Shown here: positions 1 to 9,209 of the stretch, one piece after another
Numbering within the stretch: the stretch's first letter is position 1
How the letters are laid out: each line of letters starts with the position of its first letter
NCBI RefSeq assembly: GCF_000736415.1
Contig: NZ_CP009043.1
Coordinates: 620,001-684,000, forward strand
Direction of reading: 5' to 3'
DNA: 64,000 nt
From: Campylobacter iguaniorum
Lineage (GTDB): Bacteria > Campylobacterota > Campylobacteria > Campylobacterales > Campylobacteraceae
Program-made: the position numbers and the translations under genes
The notes under the pieces: model-generated
The model's input: the letters and a program-made list of their open reading frames with translations, nothing else
The model's database searches: none
Told to the model about the DNA's origin: nothing

Positions 1-2
1 CT

Positions 3-674
3 AAGATGAAGAGATTTAGCGTAGTTGGCGACTTTAGCTCAGGTCTTATAGCTTATGATAAGGCTTATAGTTACACTGATGTAAATGCACTTAGAAAAGT
101 CCTTGGCTATGATTATGGGACTTATGATGGCATCCATATTTACTCACAAAATCCAAGAGCTGACATAAAAAAAATAAACGAAACTCTTCCTATAGGCAAA
201 AGAGCCATAGGCTGGTGGGAACAAAATGGAAACTTTTTTAGTGCTTTGGCGCTTGAAAAACGGGCACTTTTTATCGTTTTGATGCTGATTATACTAGTAG
301 CAAGCTTAAATATCATAAGCTCACTTCTTATGACAGTGATGAATCGTCGCCAAGAAATAGCCTTATTGTTAGCCTTAGGAGCTAGTAAAAGCGAGATAAA
401 AAAGAGCTTTTTTGCTCAAGGATTAGTGGTTGGCGGTAGCGGAATAGTTTTCGGTCTTGTGCTTGGGCTTTTTGGAGTGTGGTTGCTTGGAAGTTTTGAT
501 ATAGTAAATTTGCCAGCTGACGTGTATGGAAGCAGTAAGTTGCCTATGGAATTATCGCTAATAGATCTTGTGATGATAGTGGTTGGAGCGATCTTTATCG
601 TTGCTTTTTCATCATATTACCCAGCTAAAAAAGCCAGCAATGTCGATATCTTAACAACTCTTAGAAATGAGTGA
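3..674 (+). CDS. LolC/FtsX-family ABC transporter permease, C-terminal part
   Basis: This is the 3' part of an inner-membrane ABC permease of the LolC/LolE-MacB-FtsX type. The reading frame is open to the left edge and the first in-frame ATG, at position 6, has no convincing ribosome site, so the true start is probably outside the window. The visible 222 residues start in the extracytoplasmic domain. Three hydrophobic segments follow, at about residues 86-112, 138-163 and 187-208, with the FtsX-type cytoplasmic stretch (RRQEIALLLALGAS) after the first. Family members extract lipoproteins from the inner membrane or move other envelope substrates, together with an ATPase not seen here. It ends two bases from the convergent pseudopilin gene. 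LolC is likely from length and motif, but the substrate is inferred. Confidence 0.8.
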   Translation, partial: KMKRFSVVGDFSSGLIAYDKAYSYTDVNALRKVLGYDYGTYDGIHIYSQNPRADIKKINETLPIGKRAIGWWEQNGNFFSALALEKRALFIVLMLIILVASLNIISSLLMTVMNRRQEIALLLALGASKSEIKKSFFAQGLVVGGSGIVFGLVLGLFGVWLLGSFDIVNLPADVYGSSKLPMELSLIDLVMIVVGAIFIVAFSSYYPAKKASNVDILTTLRNE

Positions 675-676
675 GT

Positions 677-1309
677 TTATAGGGTACATTTAGCAGTATC
701 AATATAAGCATAGCCGGTTCTTGATGTAACTTTTATATTGATACACTCTGTTTTTGTTGAAATTTTGATTGAGCAATCACTTGCAGCATTTTGATATGCG
801 TTTGAATTTGATTTTATATTTCCTTTATACGGTCTACCTAACTCATCAAATGTTATTCTTTTACTTCCACTTACAGAGCAACCGCTAGAAAGAGTAATAT
901 TTGTTATTCCATATTTTTTAGTTAAATTTAACTCTGGACTTGGATTTATGGTAGAAATTCCAGAGTGTCCAATTGTAAGCATTTGATCTGGTTTCAGTGG
1001 ATTTTTAGCTATCTCTTTACCATCTGGATTTCCACTGTATGTCGGTGAATCTGAAAATATAGTATATGTTTGCTCCCCATTATAAGTATTAAAATATATT
1101 TGCCATCTTGATTTATACCAATTCGCATCTACTGGATTAAATTTATCATCAACCATAGCAAGGTGCTGAGTGTAGCGAATATGGCTGAGGATCTGATCGG
1201 CTGCTAGCTGGAGATTATTTCTATCAAATCTAGGCATAGCAACACTTGCCAACACGCCGATTACCACGATGACTACAACTAATTCTAATAATGTAAATGC
1301 TTTTTTCAT
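677..1309 (-). CDS. Type II secretion/type IV pilus-like pseudopilin
   Basis: A 210-residue protein with a class III (prepilin) signal. A very short positive leader (MKKAF) precedes the hydrophobic TLLELVVVIVVIGVLASVA, with the conserved Glu at +5 after the predicted peptidase cut between A4 and F5. The rest looks like a small periplasmic globular domain with several cysteines near the C terminus that may form disulfides. Such pseudopilins in Campylobacter belong to the type II-like apparatus used in natural transformation. No other pilus gene is next to it; the upstream neighbour on the same strand is a glycosyltransferase-like gene 21 bp away. The pseudopilin call is firm; a role in DNA uptake is inference. 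Confidence 0.85.
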   Translation of the reverse strand: MKKAFTLLELVVVIVVIGVLASVAMPRFDRNNLQLAADQILSHIRYTQHLAMVDDKFNPVDANWYKSRWQIYFNTYNGEQTYTIFSDSPTYSGNPDGKEIAKNPLKPDQMLTIGHSGISTINPSPELNLTKKYGITNITLSSGCSVSGSKRITFDELGRPYKGNIKSNSNAYQNAASDCSIKISTKTECINIKVTSRTGYAYIDTAKCTL

Positions 1310-1330
1310 AATCTCAAGTATATCATAAAT

Positions 1331-2530
1331 TTACTGGGCTTTGCAAATGTAATATCTGGCTATGACTTTGTCAAATTTAGTGATTTTGATTAAACTATTG
1401 TCGCAACCATCTTGCCTTTTTTGGCTAAGGATATATTCATTTCCTTTTTTGATACCGTAAAACTGGAGTCTGATAGCCATATCGTAGTTTGTTTTCACAG
1501 CGTGGATCCTAAGCAGTTTTAGCCTATTTGCAAGGTCTTTTGCGACATCATATTTATAAACAAAATGTTTTTTGGGGTCATCTAAAAACAGATATATGAC
1601 GCTATGAAATATACTCGCAAATGAATTTATGGCTAAAAATGATAAAACTATAATGGTGCAAATCTTATGTTTAATCCTAAATTTAGGCAGTCTAACTCTA
1701 TATGAGTTGAAAAAAACTTTCACCATGAGTGGGGTTAAAATCACGCAAAATGGCAAGAACATTTCTAGGCTCTGTTTTTGTCTGATAGATAGCAAGGAGC
1801 ATACACAAAATGCAGTCGTGCTGATAAACCAAAGTAGATTTTTATCTTCTTTTATCCAAATTCTATAAGTCGTGTAGATAAAATACAAAAATACTAGTGG
1901 CGAAAACACAGCGGCAAAAACGCCTAATGTGTCTATCAAATACCCTTTTGGTTTTCCATCAGTTTCTAATCCAAAAAGCCAAAACCAAATAACAGCAGCG
2001 ATAATTCCAGTTGCGAGGCTTAGTTTTTGTTTTTTGTATAAGCCAAATAGAGCAAGTCCTATGTATAAGCTCACAAATGATTGGCTGATAAAAAATGATA
2101 AAACAATGCAAACAATCATTAGTATAGGCAAACTTTTTTGCTCAAAATATATAATCAAAAGTGTGATAAGTATGATAAAACTAGCTTCATTTACAAGTAT
2201 CGCGCTGGCTAGTACTCCTGGTAAAAACATATATAAAACAACGCAAATTAGCCTATCTGTGTATCTTTTGAGATATAAATTTGAGATTTTGTATAGCAAA
2301 ATGATATTAAAAAAATGAGCTATGAGAAATGGAAGCCTTAAGGCATAATCGTTTTGCCCAAAATAAGTGGTGGATAAATTTATGATTTTGTGTAAAAGAG
2401 TGTCGCCTAAAAAAAATATTTTTGCTTCATCATAGCTTATGCTAAGGCTTGAAATACTAAAGAGCAAAAGGGCTAAATTTAACCCTATAATCGCAACTAA
2501 CCATAATAGATTAAACGCTCTGTTTTGCAT
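1331..2530 (-). CDS. Polytopic membrane protein, GT-C/PMT (family 39)-like glycosyltransferase
   Basis: A 399-residue integral membrane protein with about ten hydrophobic segments. After the first helix comes a short loop with the acidic pair SYDEAK (residues about 32-37), which resembles the catalytic DE motif that GT-C enzymes (ArnT, protein mannosyltransferases) carry in their first extracytoplasmic loop. A second loop reads TYFGQNDYALRLPFL, also typical of family 39. A small soluble domain with cysteines forms the C terminus. The gene overlaps the upstream MFS gene by 20 bp, so the two are probably translated together. The sugar donor and acceptor cannot be told from the sequence. Confidence 0.65.
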   Translation of the reverse strand: MQNRAFNLLWLVAIIGLNLALLLFSISSLSISYDEAKIFFLGDTLLHKIINLSTTYFGQNDYALRLPFLIAHFFNIILLYKISNLYLKRYTDRLICVVLYMFLPGVLASAILVNEASFIILITLLIIYFEQKSLPILMIVCIVLSFFISQSFVSLYIGLALFGLYKKQKLSLATGIIAAVIWFWLFGLETDGKPKGYLIDTLGVFAAVFSPLVFLYFIYTTYRIWIKEDKNLLWFISTTAFCVCSLLSIRQKQSLEMFLPFCVILTPLMVKVFFNSYRVRLPKFRIKHKICTIIVLSFLAINSFASIFHSVIYLFLDDPKKHFVYKYDVAKDLANRLKLLRIHAVKTNYDMAIRLQFYGIKKGNEYILSQKRQDGCDNSLIKITKFDKVIARYYICKAQ

Positions 2531-3659
2531 ACTTTAGCACCAAAATCATGACAAGCGACAGACTACTAATAGCTGTGATAAGCGTAAGAAACGCGCCCCA
2601 GCCGCTTTGCATATAAATAAATCCTGGCAAAAAGCTACCAAGCGCCCCGCCAGCGTAATAAAAACTCACATAAAGCCCGTTTGAGATGCCTTTGTGTGAC
2701 TCTGCCATTTTGTTTATAAATCCACTTGCTACAGAGTGGGCGATGAAGTTGCCGATACAAAATACAAGCATAGCCACGAACATCACTAAAAAACTCTCAA
2801 ATCTAAAAATTTGAAGAGCGATTAAGAATACTATAATTCCAAATATTATGGCGTTTTGAGCCGTGCGAAAAACTGCGACTATTTTTTTTAGATTAAATGA
2901 TATCAAAACTCCAAGAACATACCCGAAATACATCATTCCAGTCTTGCTGCCACTGTATTCGTTGCCTAAATTTGTAAGCTCAAATGGTATGAAATTTAAT
3001 ATAGCTTGAAATGAGAAAAAGATACCAAATATCATCATGTAAATGTATAAATTATGTTTTATTTTTAGTATGTGGATTATGTCTTTTAGTTTTGGTTTTA
3101 TGAAACTAGCGCTGATACTGCTGCTAAATTTGAATACCAAAAATGCAGCTAGCAAAAGTAAAATCCCTACCATTATAAAAAACACTCTCCAGCCAAACAA
3201 ATCTGTAAAAAATCCGCTAAAAAATCTACCTAAAAATCCGCCTATGATAGTAACGCCTATGTAGGCTCCTATGGCACTTGCGACGTTTTCTTTGGTTGAT
3301 GCAGTAGAGATATAGCTCATGATTCCAGTCAAAACCGCTGGGACTAAGAGCCCTTGAAATCCACGGATATTAAGCATCCAAAAATACGAGCTTGAAAGGC
3401 TAAAAATAATCTCACTAACCCCAAGAAGTAAAAATGCTAAAATAAGAAGTTTTTTGATCGCCACTCGCTCAAGAATATATCCATAAAATATGCTTGCAAA
3501 AGCAAGTGGCGTCATCATAGAAGTCGTAAATAGCGTCGCCTCAGTCCTACTTATGCCAAGCTCGACTTCAAAAACCGGACCTATTGGCTGAGTTGCATAA
3601 AGCACGCACAAAGTAAGCCCTGTGCAAAAGTACATAACCAATAGTTCTAGCCTATTCAT
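2511..3659 (-). CDS. Major facilitator superfamily transporter
   Basis: A 382-residue protein with twelve predicted membrane helices and no signal peptide. The pattern fits drug/sugar exporters of the MFS: an early helix with CTGLTLCVLYATQPIGP, the motif-A-like loop FYGYILERVAIKK after helix 2, and a motif-C-like glycine-rich helix (IGAYIGVTIIGGFLGRFFSG). The ATQPIGPVFEVE-type start resembles the YnfM/arabinose-efflux branch. It starts 10 bp after the phosphoribosyltransferase gene on the same strand and overlaps the glycosyltransferase-like gene downstream, so it is likely part of a purine permease-phosphoribosyltransferase-MFS-glycosyltransferase operon. Substrate unknown. Confidence 0.85.
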   Translation of the reverse strand: MNRLELLVMYFCTGLTLCVLYATQPIGPVFEVELGISRTEATLFTTSMMTPLAFASIFYGYILERVAIKKLLILAFLLLGVSEIIFSLSSSYFWMLNIRGFQGLLVPAVLTGIMSYISTASTKENVASAIGAYIGVTIIGGFLGRFFSGFFTDLFGWRVFFIMVGILLLLAAFLVFKFSSSISASFIKPKLKDIIHILKIKHNLYIYMMIFGIFFSFQAILNFIPFELTNLGNEYSGSKTGMMYFGYVLGVLISFNLKKIVAVFRTAQNAIIFGIIVFLIALQIFRFESFLVMFVAMLVFCIGNFIAHSVASGFINKMAESHKGISNGLYVSFYYAGGALGSFLPGFIYMQSGWGAFLTLITAISSLSLVMILVLKYAKQSV

Positions 3660-3669
3660 AACTATCCTT

Positions 3670-4110
3670 TTAATCTATTCTTTCCCAAAAAAACTCTATC
3701 CAGTCATTAGCCTCTTTGACGCTGTAGTCTGGTATGAGAAGTGCTTTTGACTTGTAAAAAATAGTAGCGATTTTTAGCTCTAAATTTGGATATTTGCTTA
3801 AAAGCTCTCTTTTTATAGCGACAATACTCTCTCCGCTATCTACCATATCATCGACGATAAGCACTTTTTTAAATTTACTTAGATCTGGTACATTAAAAAT
3901 ATTGATAGTGTCAAGTTTTTTTGTATCTTCATAGTGAATTGAGTTTAGACAAAAGCAGTTTCTATTATTTAGCTTCATACTTATAGCGTGAGCTAGAGTC
4001 AGTCCACCCCTTGCCACTGCTAAGATAACTTCTGGAGCGAAGTCATTTTGGATTTTACTAGATAAGACTTTAACGTCTTTTTCAAATGATGAGTAACTAT
4101 AATATGTCAT
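3670..4110 (-). CDS. Phosphoribosyltransferase (purine salvage, Gpt-like)
   Basis: A short type I phosphoribosyltransferase of 146 residues. The PRPP-binding motif VLIVDDMVDSGES lies at about residues 83-95, and an upstream loop AVARGGLTLA (about 32-41) binds pyrophosphate. The length fits the xanthine/guanine (Gpt) type found in Campylobacterota. It would make the nucleotide from a purine base and PRPP in the cytoplasm. The gene lies 8 bp downstream of an NCS2 purine permease, which supports import followed by salvage of a purine base. The exact base (xanthine, guanine or hypoxanthine) is not evident. Confidence 0.85.
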   Translation of the reverse strand: MTYYSYSSFEKDVKVLSSKIQNDFAPEVILAVARGGLTLAHAISMKLNNRNCFCLNSIHYEDTKKLDTINIFNVPDLSKFKKVLIVDDMVDSGESIVAIKRELLSKYPNLELKIATIFYKSKALLIPDYSVKEANDWIEFFWERID

Positions 4111-4118
4111 AAATTTCC

Positions 4119-5450
4119 TTAATTTGCACCGATTAATTTACCAAAAAATGCTGGTGCTGATGTAACTAAAAATGCTAATAAGCTAATAAGTGTTAGAGTT
4201 ATGATACCTGAGTTTATATCTTCCCACTTCCTAAGGACTAGTTTTACAATAAAATACGATATGAAACCAATGCTTAGACCAACTGTGATAGAGTAGGTAA
4301 GTGGCATAAGCAAAACTGTCAAAAATGTAGAAACACAGATTGCTGGGTCATTATAATTTACCTTGCCAAGTTCGCTAAACATAAGCACGCCGACCATCAC
4401 AAGAATAGGATATATGGCATTTGCTGGAATAGCGCTAAATAGTGGTAACAAAAATAGCGTAAATATAAATAAAAGTCCAGTAAATACTGCTGTTAGTCCA
4501 GTTTTGCCACCAGCTTCAACACCGCTTGCACTCTCAGCAAAAGCTGTAATCGTGCTAGTTCCTACGATAGAGCCAGCCACGCTTGCTATGGCGTCGCTTT
4601 CTAGGTTTTTAGCTAGTTTGTGAGTGCCTTCTTCATTGTGTTCGTCAAATAAATTTGCTCTATTGCAAACGCCTGTAAGCGTGCCAACTGAGTCAAAAAG
4701 GTGAGTTACAAAAAATGTTATGATAGCTGGAATGAGAGCTAGTTTTAATGCATCTAGTATGTCAAGCTGCATAAAAATAGGGCTTATTGAAGCTGGAGCT
4801 GAGAAAAACTCTTTTGGAGCGTCATAAATCCCAAAAACCCAAGCAAAGATAGAAGTGACAATAACTGAAAGTATAAATCCACCTTTAAGCTTCAAAGCCC
4901 AAAATGATATGATAGAAATAAGCCCGATGATACCGACAAAAACCTTTGGATCGCTAACGTTTCCTATAGAAACTAAAGTCGCTGGATTATCTACGATGAA
5001 GCCCATTTGCTTAAGCCCGATAAAGCAGATAAAAGCTCCGATACCAGCACTTATAGCTCGTCTTAGATCGATTGGGATGTTTTTCATTATCCATATACGA
5101 AAATTTGTAAAGCTAAGCAAGACAAATATAATCGCACTCAAACAAACTACGCCAAGAGCTGTTTGCCAAGGTATTTTCATGCCTATTACAAGTCCATAAG
5201 TAAAGTAAGCATTTAGCCCCATTCCAACGCTCAGTGCGACTGGAGTGTTTGCCCAAAAGCCATTAAATATACAAGAGATTATCGTGATAACCGCAGTTGC
5301 TGTCAGAAGTGCGTCTTTTGGCATTCCAGCATCTCCCATGATAAGCATATTTACTGGCACAATATACATCATGGCTAGAAATGTAGTAAGCCCAGCATTG
5401 AACTCTTGCTTGACAGAAGTATTATTTTCTTCTAGTTTAAAAAAATTCAC
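4119..5450 (-). CDS. NCS2-family purine permease (AzgA/GhxP-like)
   Basis: A 443-residue protein with 12-14 hydrophobic segments and the hallmark start of the AzgA-like branch of nucleobase:cation symporter 2: KQEFNAGLTTFLAMMYIVPVN, then NTPVALSVGMGLNAYF. A later segment, VTHLFDSVGTLTGVCNRA, holds the acidic residue of the substrate site, and STITAFAESASGVEAGGKTG is a conserved signature. Family members take up adenine, guanine or hypoxanthine by proton symport. The phosphoribosyltransferase follows 8 bp downstream, so the two form an uptake-salvage pair. The gene starts 9 bp after mqnE, also on the minus strand; MqnE-pathway chemistry releases adenine or hypoxanthine, but a functional link is only a guess. 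Confidence 0.9.
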   Translation of the reverse strand: MNFFKLEENNTSVKQEFNAGLTTFLAMMYIVPVNMLIMGDAGMPKDALLTATAVITIISCIFNGFWANTPVALSVGMGLNAYFTYGLVIGMKIPWQTALGVVCLSAIIFVLLSFTNFRIWIMKNIPIDLRRAISAGIGAFICFIGLKQMGFIVDNPATLVSIGNVSDPKVFVGIIGLISIISFWALKLKGGFILSVIVTSIFAWVFGIYDAPKEFFSAPASISPIFMQLDILDALKLALIPAIITFFVTHLFDSVGTLTGVCNRANLFDEHNEEGTHKLAKNLESDAIASVAGSIVGTSTITAFAESASGVEAGGKTGLTAVFTGLLFIFTLFLLPLFSAIPANAIYPILVMVGVLMFSELGKVNYNDPAICVSTFLTVLLMPLTYSITVGLSIGFISYFIVKLVLRKWEDINSGIITLTLISLLAFLVTSAPAFFGKLIGAN

Positions 5451-5459
5451 TCATTCCCC

Positions 5460-6542
5460 TTAACTATAAATTTTTATCTCATTATACAAGCTATCGCGTT
5501 CAACTGGCACAAAGCCACTTGTTTGAATAAGCTCTATAAAAGTCTTGATATTTTGTCCGTTTTTGCTTTTTGCTCCTGCGCTGCTTTGGATACTTTCATT
5601 TTCTATCGTACCGTCCAAATCATCAGCGCCAAATTCTTGGGCTACAAGGGCTAAATTTAGAGTAGAAGTCGCCCAATAAGCCTTTATATGTTTGATATTA
5701 TCAAGCAAAATCCTGCTAATTGCCATAGTTTTTAGTATTTCTGCCGAGCCCAAAATCCCGTCTATTTTTAAGTAATTATTATCTCTTTGATAAACAAGTG
5801 GGATAAATGCGTTAAATCCGCCGCCATTTTGTCTTTTTAGGCTCTCATCTTGCAAATCTCTAAGCCTTAAGATATGATCTATTCTATCTTTTTTACTTTC
5901 TATGTGCCCAAAAAGCATAGTAGCGTTGCTTTGGCGACCTTTTTGGTGCCACAATGAATGGATTTTTAGCCAGTTTTCGCTACTTACTTTGCCTTTGCAG
6001 ATTTTTTCTCTTACATTTTCGGCAAATATCTCAGCACCACCGCCAGGCATGCTATCTACGCCGTAACTTATCATCAAATTTATAGTCTCTTCATAGCTTA
6101 ATCCATGTTTTCTTTTGAGATAGTCGATTTCGGCTGCGGTCATTGCTTTGACATGCAAAAATGGATATTTAGTTTTTATCATTTTAAAGATTTCAAGATA
6201 CCATTGCCAAGTTACAAATGGATTGTGAGAAGATACGATGTGGATCTCTTTTGTACCGTTTTTGACGGTGTTATCTACGATTTGCATTATTTCTTCGTGG
6301 GTCATTGTGTATGGATTATCATTTTTGCGGTGAGCTGAAAAAGCACAAAATTTACAAGTATCAGCGCATAAATTTGTAGGATTTATATGGCGATTGATGT
6401 TAAAATAGACCTTATTTGAGTTGTATTTTTGTCTTATGGAATTTGCATATTTACCAAGTGTAAAAAGATCCATTTCATAAAGCTCTAAACCATCATCAAG
6501 ACCTAATCTAACGCCATTTTCAAGCTTATCAATTATATTCAT
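5460..6542 (-). CDS. mqnE: Aminofutalosine synthase (radical SAM), menaquinone pathway
   Basis: A 360-residue radical SAM enzyme. The 4Fe-4S site is CADTCKFC, with Cys 59, 63 and 66 inside INPTNLCADTCKFCAFSA, a very typical MqnE/MqnC context. The later KAMTAAEIDYLKRKHGLS and DSMPGGGAEIF also match aminofutalosine synthase. It joins the enolpyruvyl benzoate made by MqnA to S-adenosylmethionine in the futalosine route to menaquinone, the route used by Campylobacter. MqnC (the cyclase) is a close relative, but the sequence after the cysteines and the length favour MqnE. A likely -10 box (TATAAT on the minus strand, 6581-6576) lies about 35 bp upstream of the start. A UbiD-like decarboxylase of the same pathway is at 19967-21769. 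Confidence 0.88.
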   Translation of the reverse strand: MNIIDKLENGVRLGLDDGLELYEMDLFTLGKYANSIRQKYNSNKVYFNINRHINPTNLCADTCKFCAFSAHRKNDNPYTMTHEEIMQIVDNTVKNGTKEIHIVSSHNPFVTWQWYLEIFKMIKTKYPFLHVKAMTAAEIDYLKRKHGLSYEETINLMISYGVDSMPGGGAEIFAENVREKICKGKVSSENWLKIHSLWHQKGRQSNATMLFGHIESKKDRIDHILRLRDLQDESLKRQNGGGFNAFIPLVYQRDNNYLKIDGILGSAEILKTMAISRILLDNIKHIKAYWATSTLNLALVAQEFGADDLDGTIENESIQSSAGAKSKNGQNIKTFIELIQTSGFVPVERDSLYNEIKIYS

Positions 6543-6568
6543 TATTCAAATTTACCTTTTTAAATTTA

Positions 6569-6628
6569 AGGGTTAATTATACGCTAACCCGACTTAAAAA
6601 AGCTTTTTTTTTGGATTTTTTTGATAAA
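6569..6628. promoter_or_regulatory. Divergent promoter region mqnE / glnD-like gene
   Basis: The 115-bp gap between the divergent genes has a minus-strand TATAAT (6581-6576) for mqnE inside a small inverted repeat GGGTTA-N9-TAACCC (6570-6590), and a plus-strand GATAAAAT (6621-6628) ahead of the 6658 gene, preceded by T-rich sequence as is usual for Campylobacter sigma-70 promoters. No -35 boxes are clear. The inverted repeat could be an operator; that is inference. Confidence 0.45.
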
Positions 6629-6657
6629 ATTTCTGAAATACATTTTGGCGGGGTTAA

Positions 6658-9180
6658 ATGGCTAGAATAAGCAGTATAAAACTTTTAAAATCAAAAGATG
6701 AAGACGATATCTTACAAAGCTGTAAAGATAATGTTTTAAGGTGTAAAAATAACTTAAAAAAACAGTTTGCAAAGCTTGGCGGAAGAAGCTTTGGAGTGTA
6801 CCAAAGCAAAGAGATAGATAACTTTTTTAAGTGTGCGTTTGAGGCTGTAAAGATAAAGTATTTCGACTCTTTTGCTCCAGATGATGACCAAATTCCAATA
6901 ACAGTTATAGCCATAGGAAGCTATGGAATGAATGAAATGAGCGTTAAAAGTAGCATAGATTTTTTTATCTCATACAAAAATGTTCCAGGATATAATGTAA
7001 GGCTTATAGTAGAAAGCTATATCAAAATTTTAAAAGATATAAATTTATATATAAACTATAAAATTTATGAGATAGATGAGATGTTTGATCTGCTAAAAGG
7101 CGATATGGAGCTTAAAACTATGTTTTATCAAATCCGTTTTGTCTGTGCGTCAAAACAGCTTTATAAGCTCACAAGAGATAAGATAAATGAACTAAAAGAG
7201 TACAAAAAAGATGAATTTATCAAATTTCATTTAAAAGAATTAGCACCTTATGACAGGATTAAACTCCTAAACCAAAAGCCAGATTTAAAAAAAGGTTATG
7301 GTGGATTTTACGATTATAAAAGGATTTTTTGGCTTTTAAACTCAATTGATGATAATACGCCAAAATCACACGCCCTAAAAGTCATAAGCGAAAAAGAGAT
7401 TAGCGAGATAAATTTAGCTGCTGATTTCATAAGCTCACTAAGATCGGCTCTTCATATAAGTGGTGGAAGCGACGAGCTAAAGAGTGAGTTTTTGCACGAG
7501 GTTTGCGATGTCATGCAAACTAAAGAAAAAAAGATGCTAGGCACTGATATTTTGCTAGTTACGAAGGCATTAACTTGTATGCAAACTATCGGCGTGTATT
7601 CAAGATACCTTGCAAAATCACTTTTTTACACTCATTTTAGTTCAAATTTAAGCTTTTTCCAAAAAAGAGCTTCTAGGCTCAAAAACGGCTTTTATAATAT
7701 TTCAAGCACGGTTTATGTCCCAAAACACGCAAAATCAAAAGAGATAGGTGCTCTGATAAAAGATATAAACAGACTTCCAGATATTGAGCTTAAATTTGAT
7801 ATAACAACCATATTTTATATGAAAAGATCGCTCATCAAAAAAGATAGCATAGAAAAATCTTTGCTTGAGTTTAAAAAGATATTTCATAGACAGCACTGTT
7901 TTGGGATATTAAACGCTTTGCTTGATGCTGAGCTTTTGTTTTTGTTCGTTCGTCCAATGGAGCATACAAGGCATTTAGCGCAGCTTGATGACTATCATAA
8001 ATACAGCGTTGATGAATATAGCTTGCTTTGCGTTTATCATCTTGAAAACATAAATGATAAATTTATAAAAAGCTTGCATGATGACCTTTGTAGCGACGGC
8101 AAAACGCTGATAAAACTTGTCGCATTGATGCACGATGTGGGAAAAGGGCTGAGTGGCGATCATCTCATAACTGGAGCAAATATCTTCAGAGCTTACGCAA
8201 ACAAGCTAAAACTAAGCCCAAAAGCCATAAATATGGGTATCACGCTCATTAAAACTCATACTTTGATGAATAACGTAGCAAATAGAGAAGATATTTACAA
8301 TGAGCAAGTTATACTGAATTTCATCTCAAATTTCCATGACAAACAAGCTATAAAATTGCTTTATATCCTTACTTATTGTCAGATTAATGCGACAAATGAT
8401 GGCTTTTACAACTCATATAATGCAAAACTTTTAAGAGAGCTTTACGAGATAGCAATGAGTAGTTTTGATAAAAGTGAGGCAAATTTGCTTGATGAGGCTT
8501 CAAGAAGAACCAAAAAAATCGCTCTTATCAAAAAGCAAAAAGAGTTTTTGGAGCTTAGCAAAGATAAGCAAGAACTAATATTTTCTATACCTTCAAATTT
8601 ATTGTTTATCAAATACCCGCCAAGCGAGATTATACGTATAGCGCTTTTTGCTGATAATTGCAGCAACATAGCCATAAACACAAATAACAAAGATGGCTTT
8701 TGTATAGAAATCATCACCAAACGTGGCTGGAACGTGTCTATGGTGCTAAGTAAATTAGCCCACCTAGACCTTGCTTATATGGAGATATTTGAGCTATTTG
8801 ATAACAAATGCTTCGTCAAGCTTGAGTACAACAATCCAGCAAGCATAGCTGAAATGCAAAATTTAGAAATCATCATTATGGCAGCACTTTGTGATAAGCA
8901 AAGGGCAAATACCACAAAGCCAGTTATTTTGGAAAATGAAATTAGCTTTGATATTAATCATTCTGAAATTTATGCTAAAATCAACATCAACGCAAAAGAT
9001 CAGCGTGGTTTGATGGCTTATATTTTAGAAGTGTTTGAGGAATTTGATATTAAGGTTGCTAATGCTAGAATTCAAACCATTAAAAATAGAACCAGAAATC
9101 TGTTTTTGATACAAAAAAGCGATAGCTTAGAAGCAAATTATAAAAAGATCTTAGACTTGATAGTCACAAAAGATCAGTAA
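6658..9180 (+). CDS. GlnD-like protein (degenerate nucleotidyltransferase, HD and ACT domains)
   Basis: An 840-residue protein with the domain order of PII uridylyltransferase GlnD. The nucleotidyltransferase motif GSYGMNEMSVKSSIDFF (residues 87-103) would normally carry Asp-x-Asp, but the first Asp is Ser (SSID), so uridylyl transfer is probably weak or lost. The HD domain is well kept: MHDVGKG with His 492 and Asp 493, then GDH and the THTLMNNVANRED segment typical of GlnD. One recognisable ACT domain ends the protein (about residues 772-840, with DQRGLMAYILEVF); the first ACT region is weak. No glnB or glnK is in the window. It may be a hydrolase or regulator tied to nitrogen status or to another ligand. 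glmS follows after 29 bp in the same direction. Confidence 0.75.
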   Translation: MARISSIKLLKSKDEDDILQSCKDNVLRCKNNLKKQFAKLGGRSFGVYQSKEIDNFFKCAFEAVKIKYFDSFAPDDDQIPITVIAIGSYGMNEMSVKSSIDFFISYKNVPGYNVRLIVESYIKILKDINLYINYKIYEIDEMFDLLKGDMELKTMFYQIRFVCASKQLYKLTRDKINELKEYKKDEFIKFHLKELAPYDRIKLLNQKPDLKKGYGGFYDYKRIFWLLNSIDDNTPKSHALKVISEKEISEINLAADFISSLRSALHISGGSDELKSEFLHEVCDVMQTKEKKMLGTDILLVTKALTCMQTIGVYSRYLAKSLFYTHFSSNLSFFQKRASRLKNGFYNISSTVYVPKHAKSKEIGALIKDINRLPDIELKFDITTIFYMKRSLIKKDSIEKSLLEFKKIFHRQHCFGILNALLDAELLFLFVRPMEHTRHLAQLDDYHKYSVDEYSLLCVYHLENINDKFIKSLHDDLCSDGKTLIKLVALMHDVGKGLSGDHLITGANIFRAYANKLKLSPKAINMGITLIKTHTLMNNVANREDIYNEQVILNFISNFHDKQAIKLLYILTYCQINATNDGFYNSYNAKLLRELYEIAMSSFDKSEANLLDEASRRTKKIALIKKQKEFLELSKDKQELIFSIPSNLLFIKYPPSEIIRIALFADNCSNIAINTNNKDGFCIEIITKRGWNVSMVLSKLAHLDLAYMEIFELFDNKCFVKLEYNNPASIAEMQNLEIIIMAALCDKQRANTTKPVILENEISFDINHSEIYAKININAKDQRGLMAYILEVFEEFDIKVANARIQTIKNRTRNLFLIQKSDSLEANYKKILDLIVTKDQ

Positions 9181-9209
9181 ATTTAAGTAGATAGATAAAA
9201 AGGAAATTT

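Noticed and set aside
2511-6542. Many plus-strand open frames opposite the minus-strand operon
   Set aside because: Shadow frames of well-supported genes on the other strand, without ribosome sites or domains.
9181-9209. glmS ribozyme in the leader
   Set aside because: The gap to the preceding gene is 29 bp, too short, and that ribozyme belongs mainly to Gram-positive bacteria.
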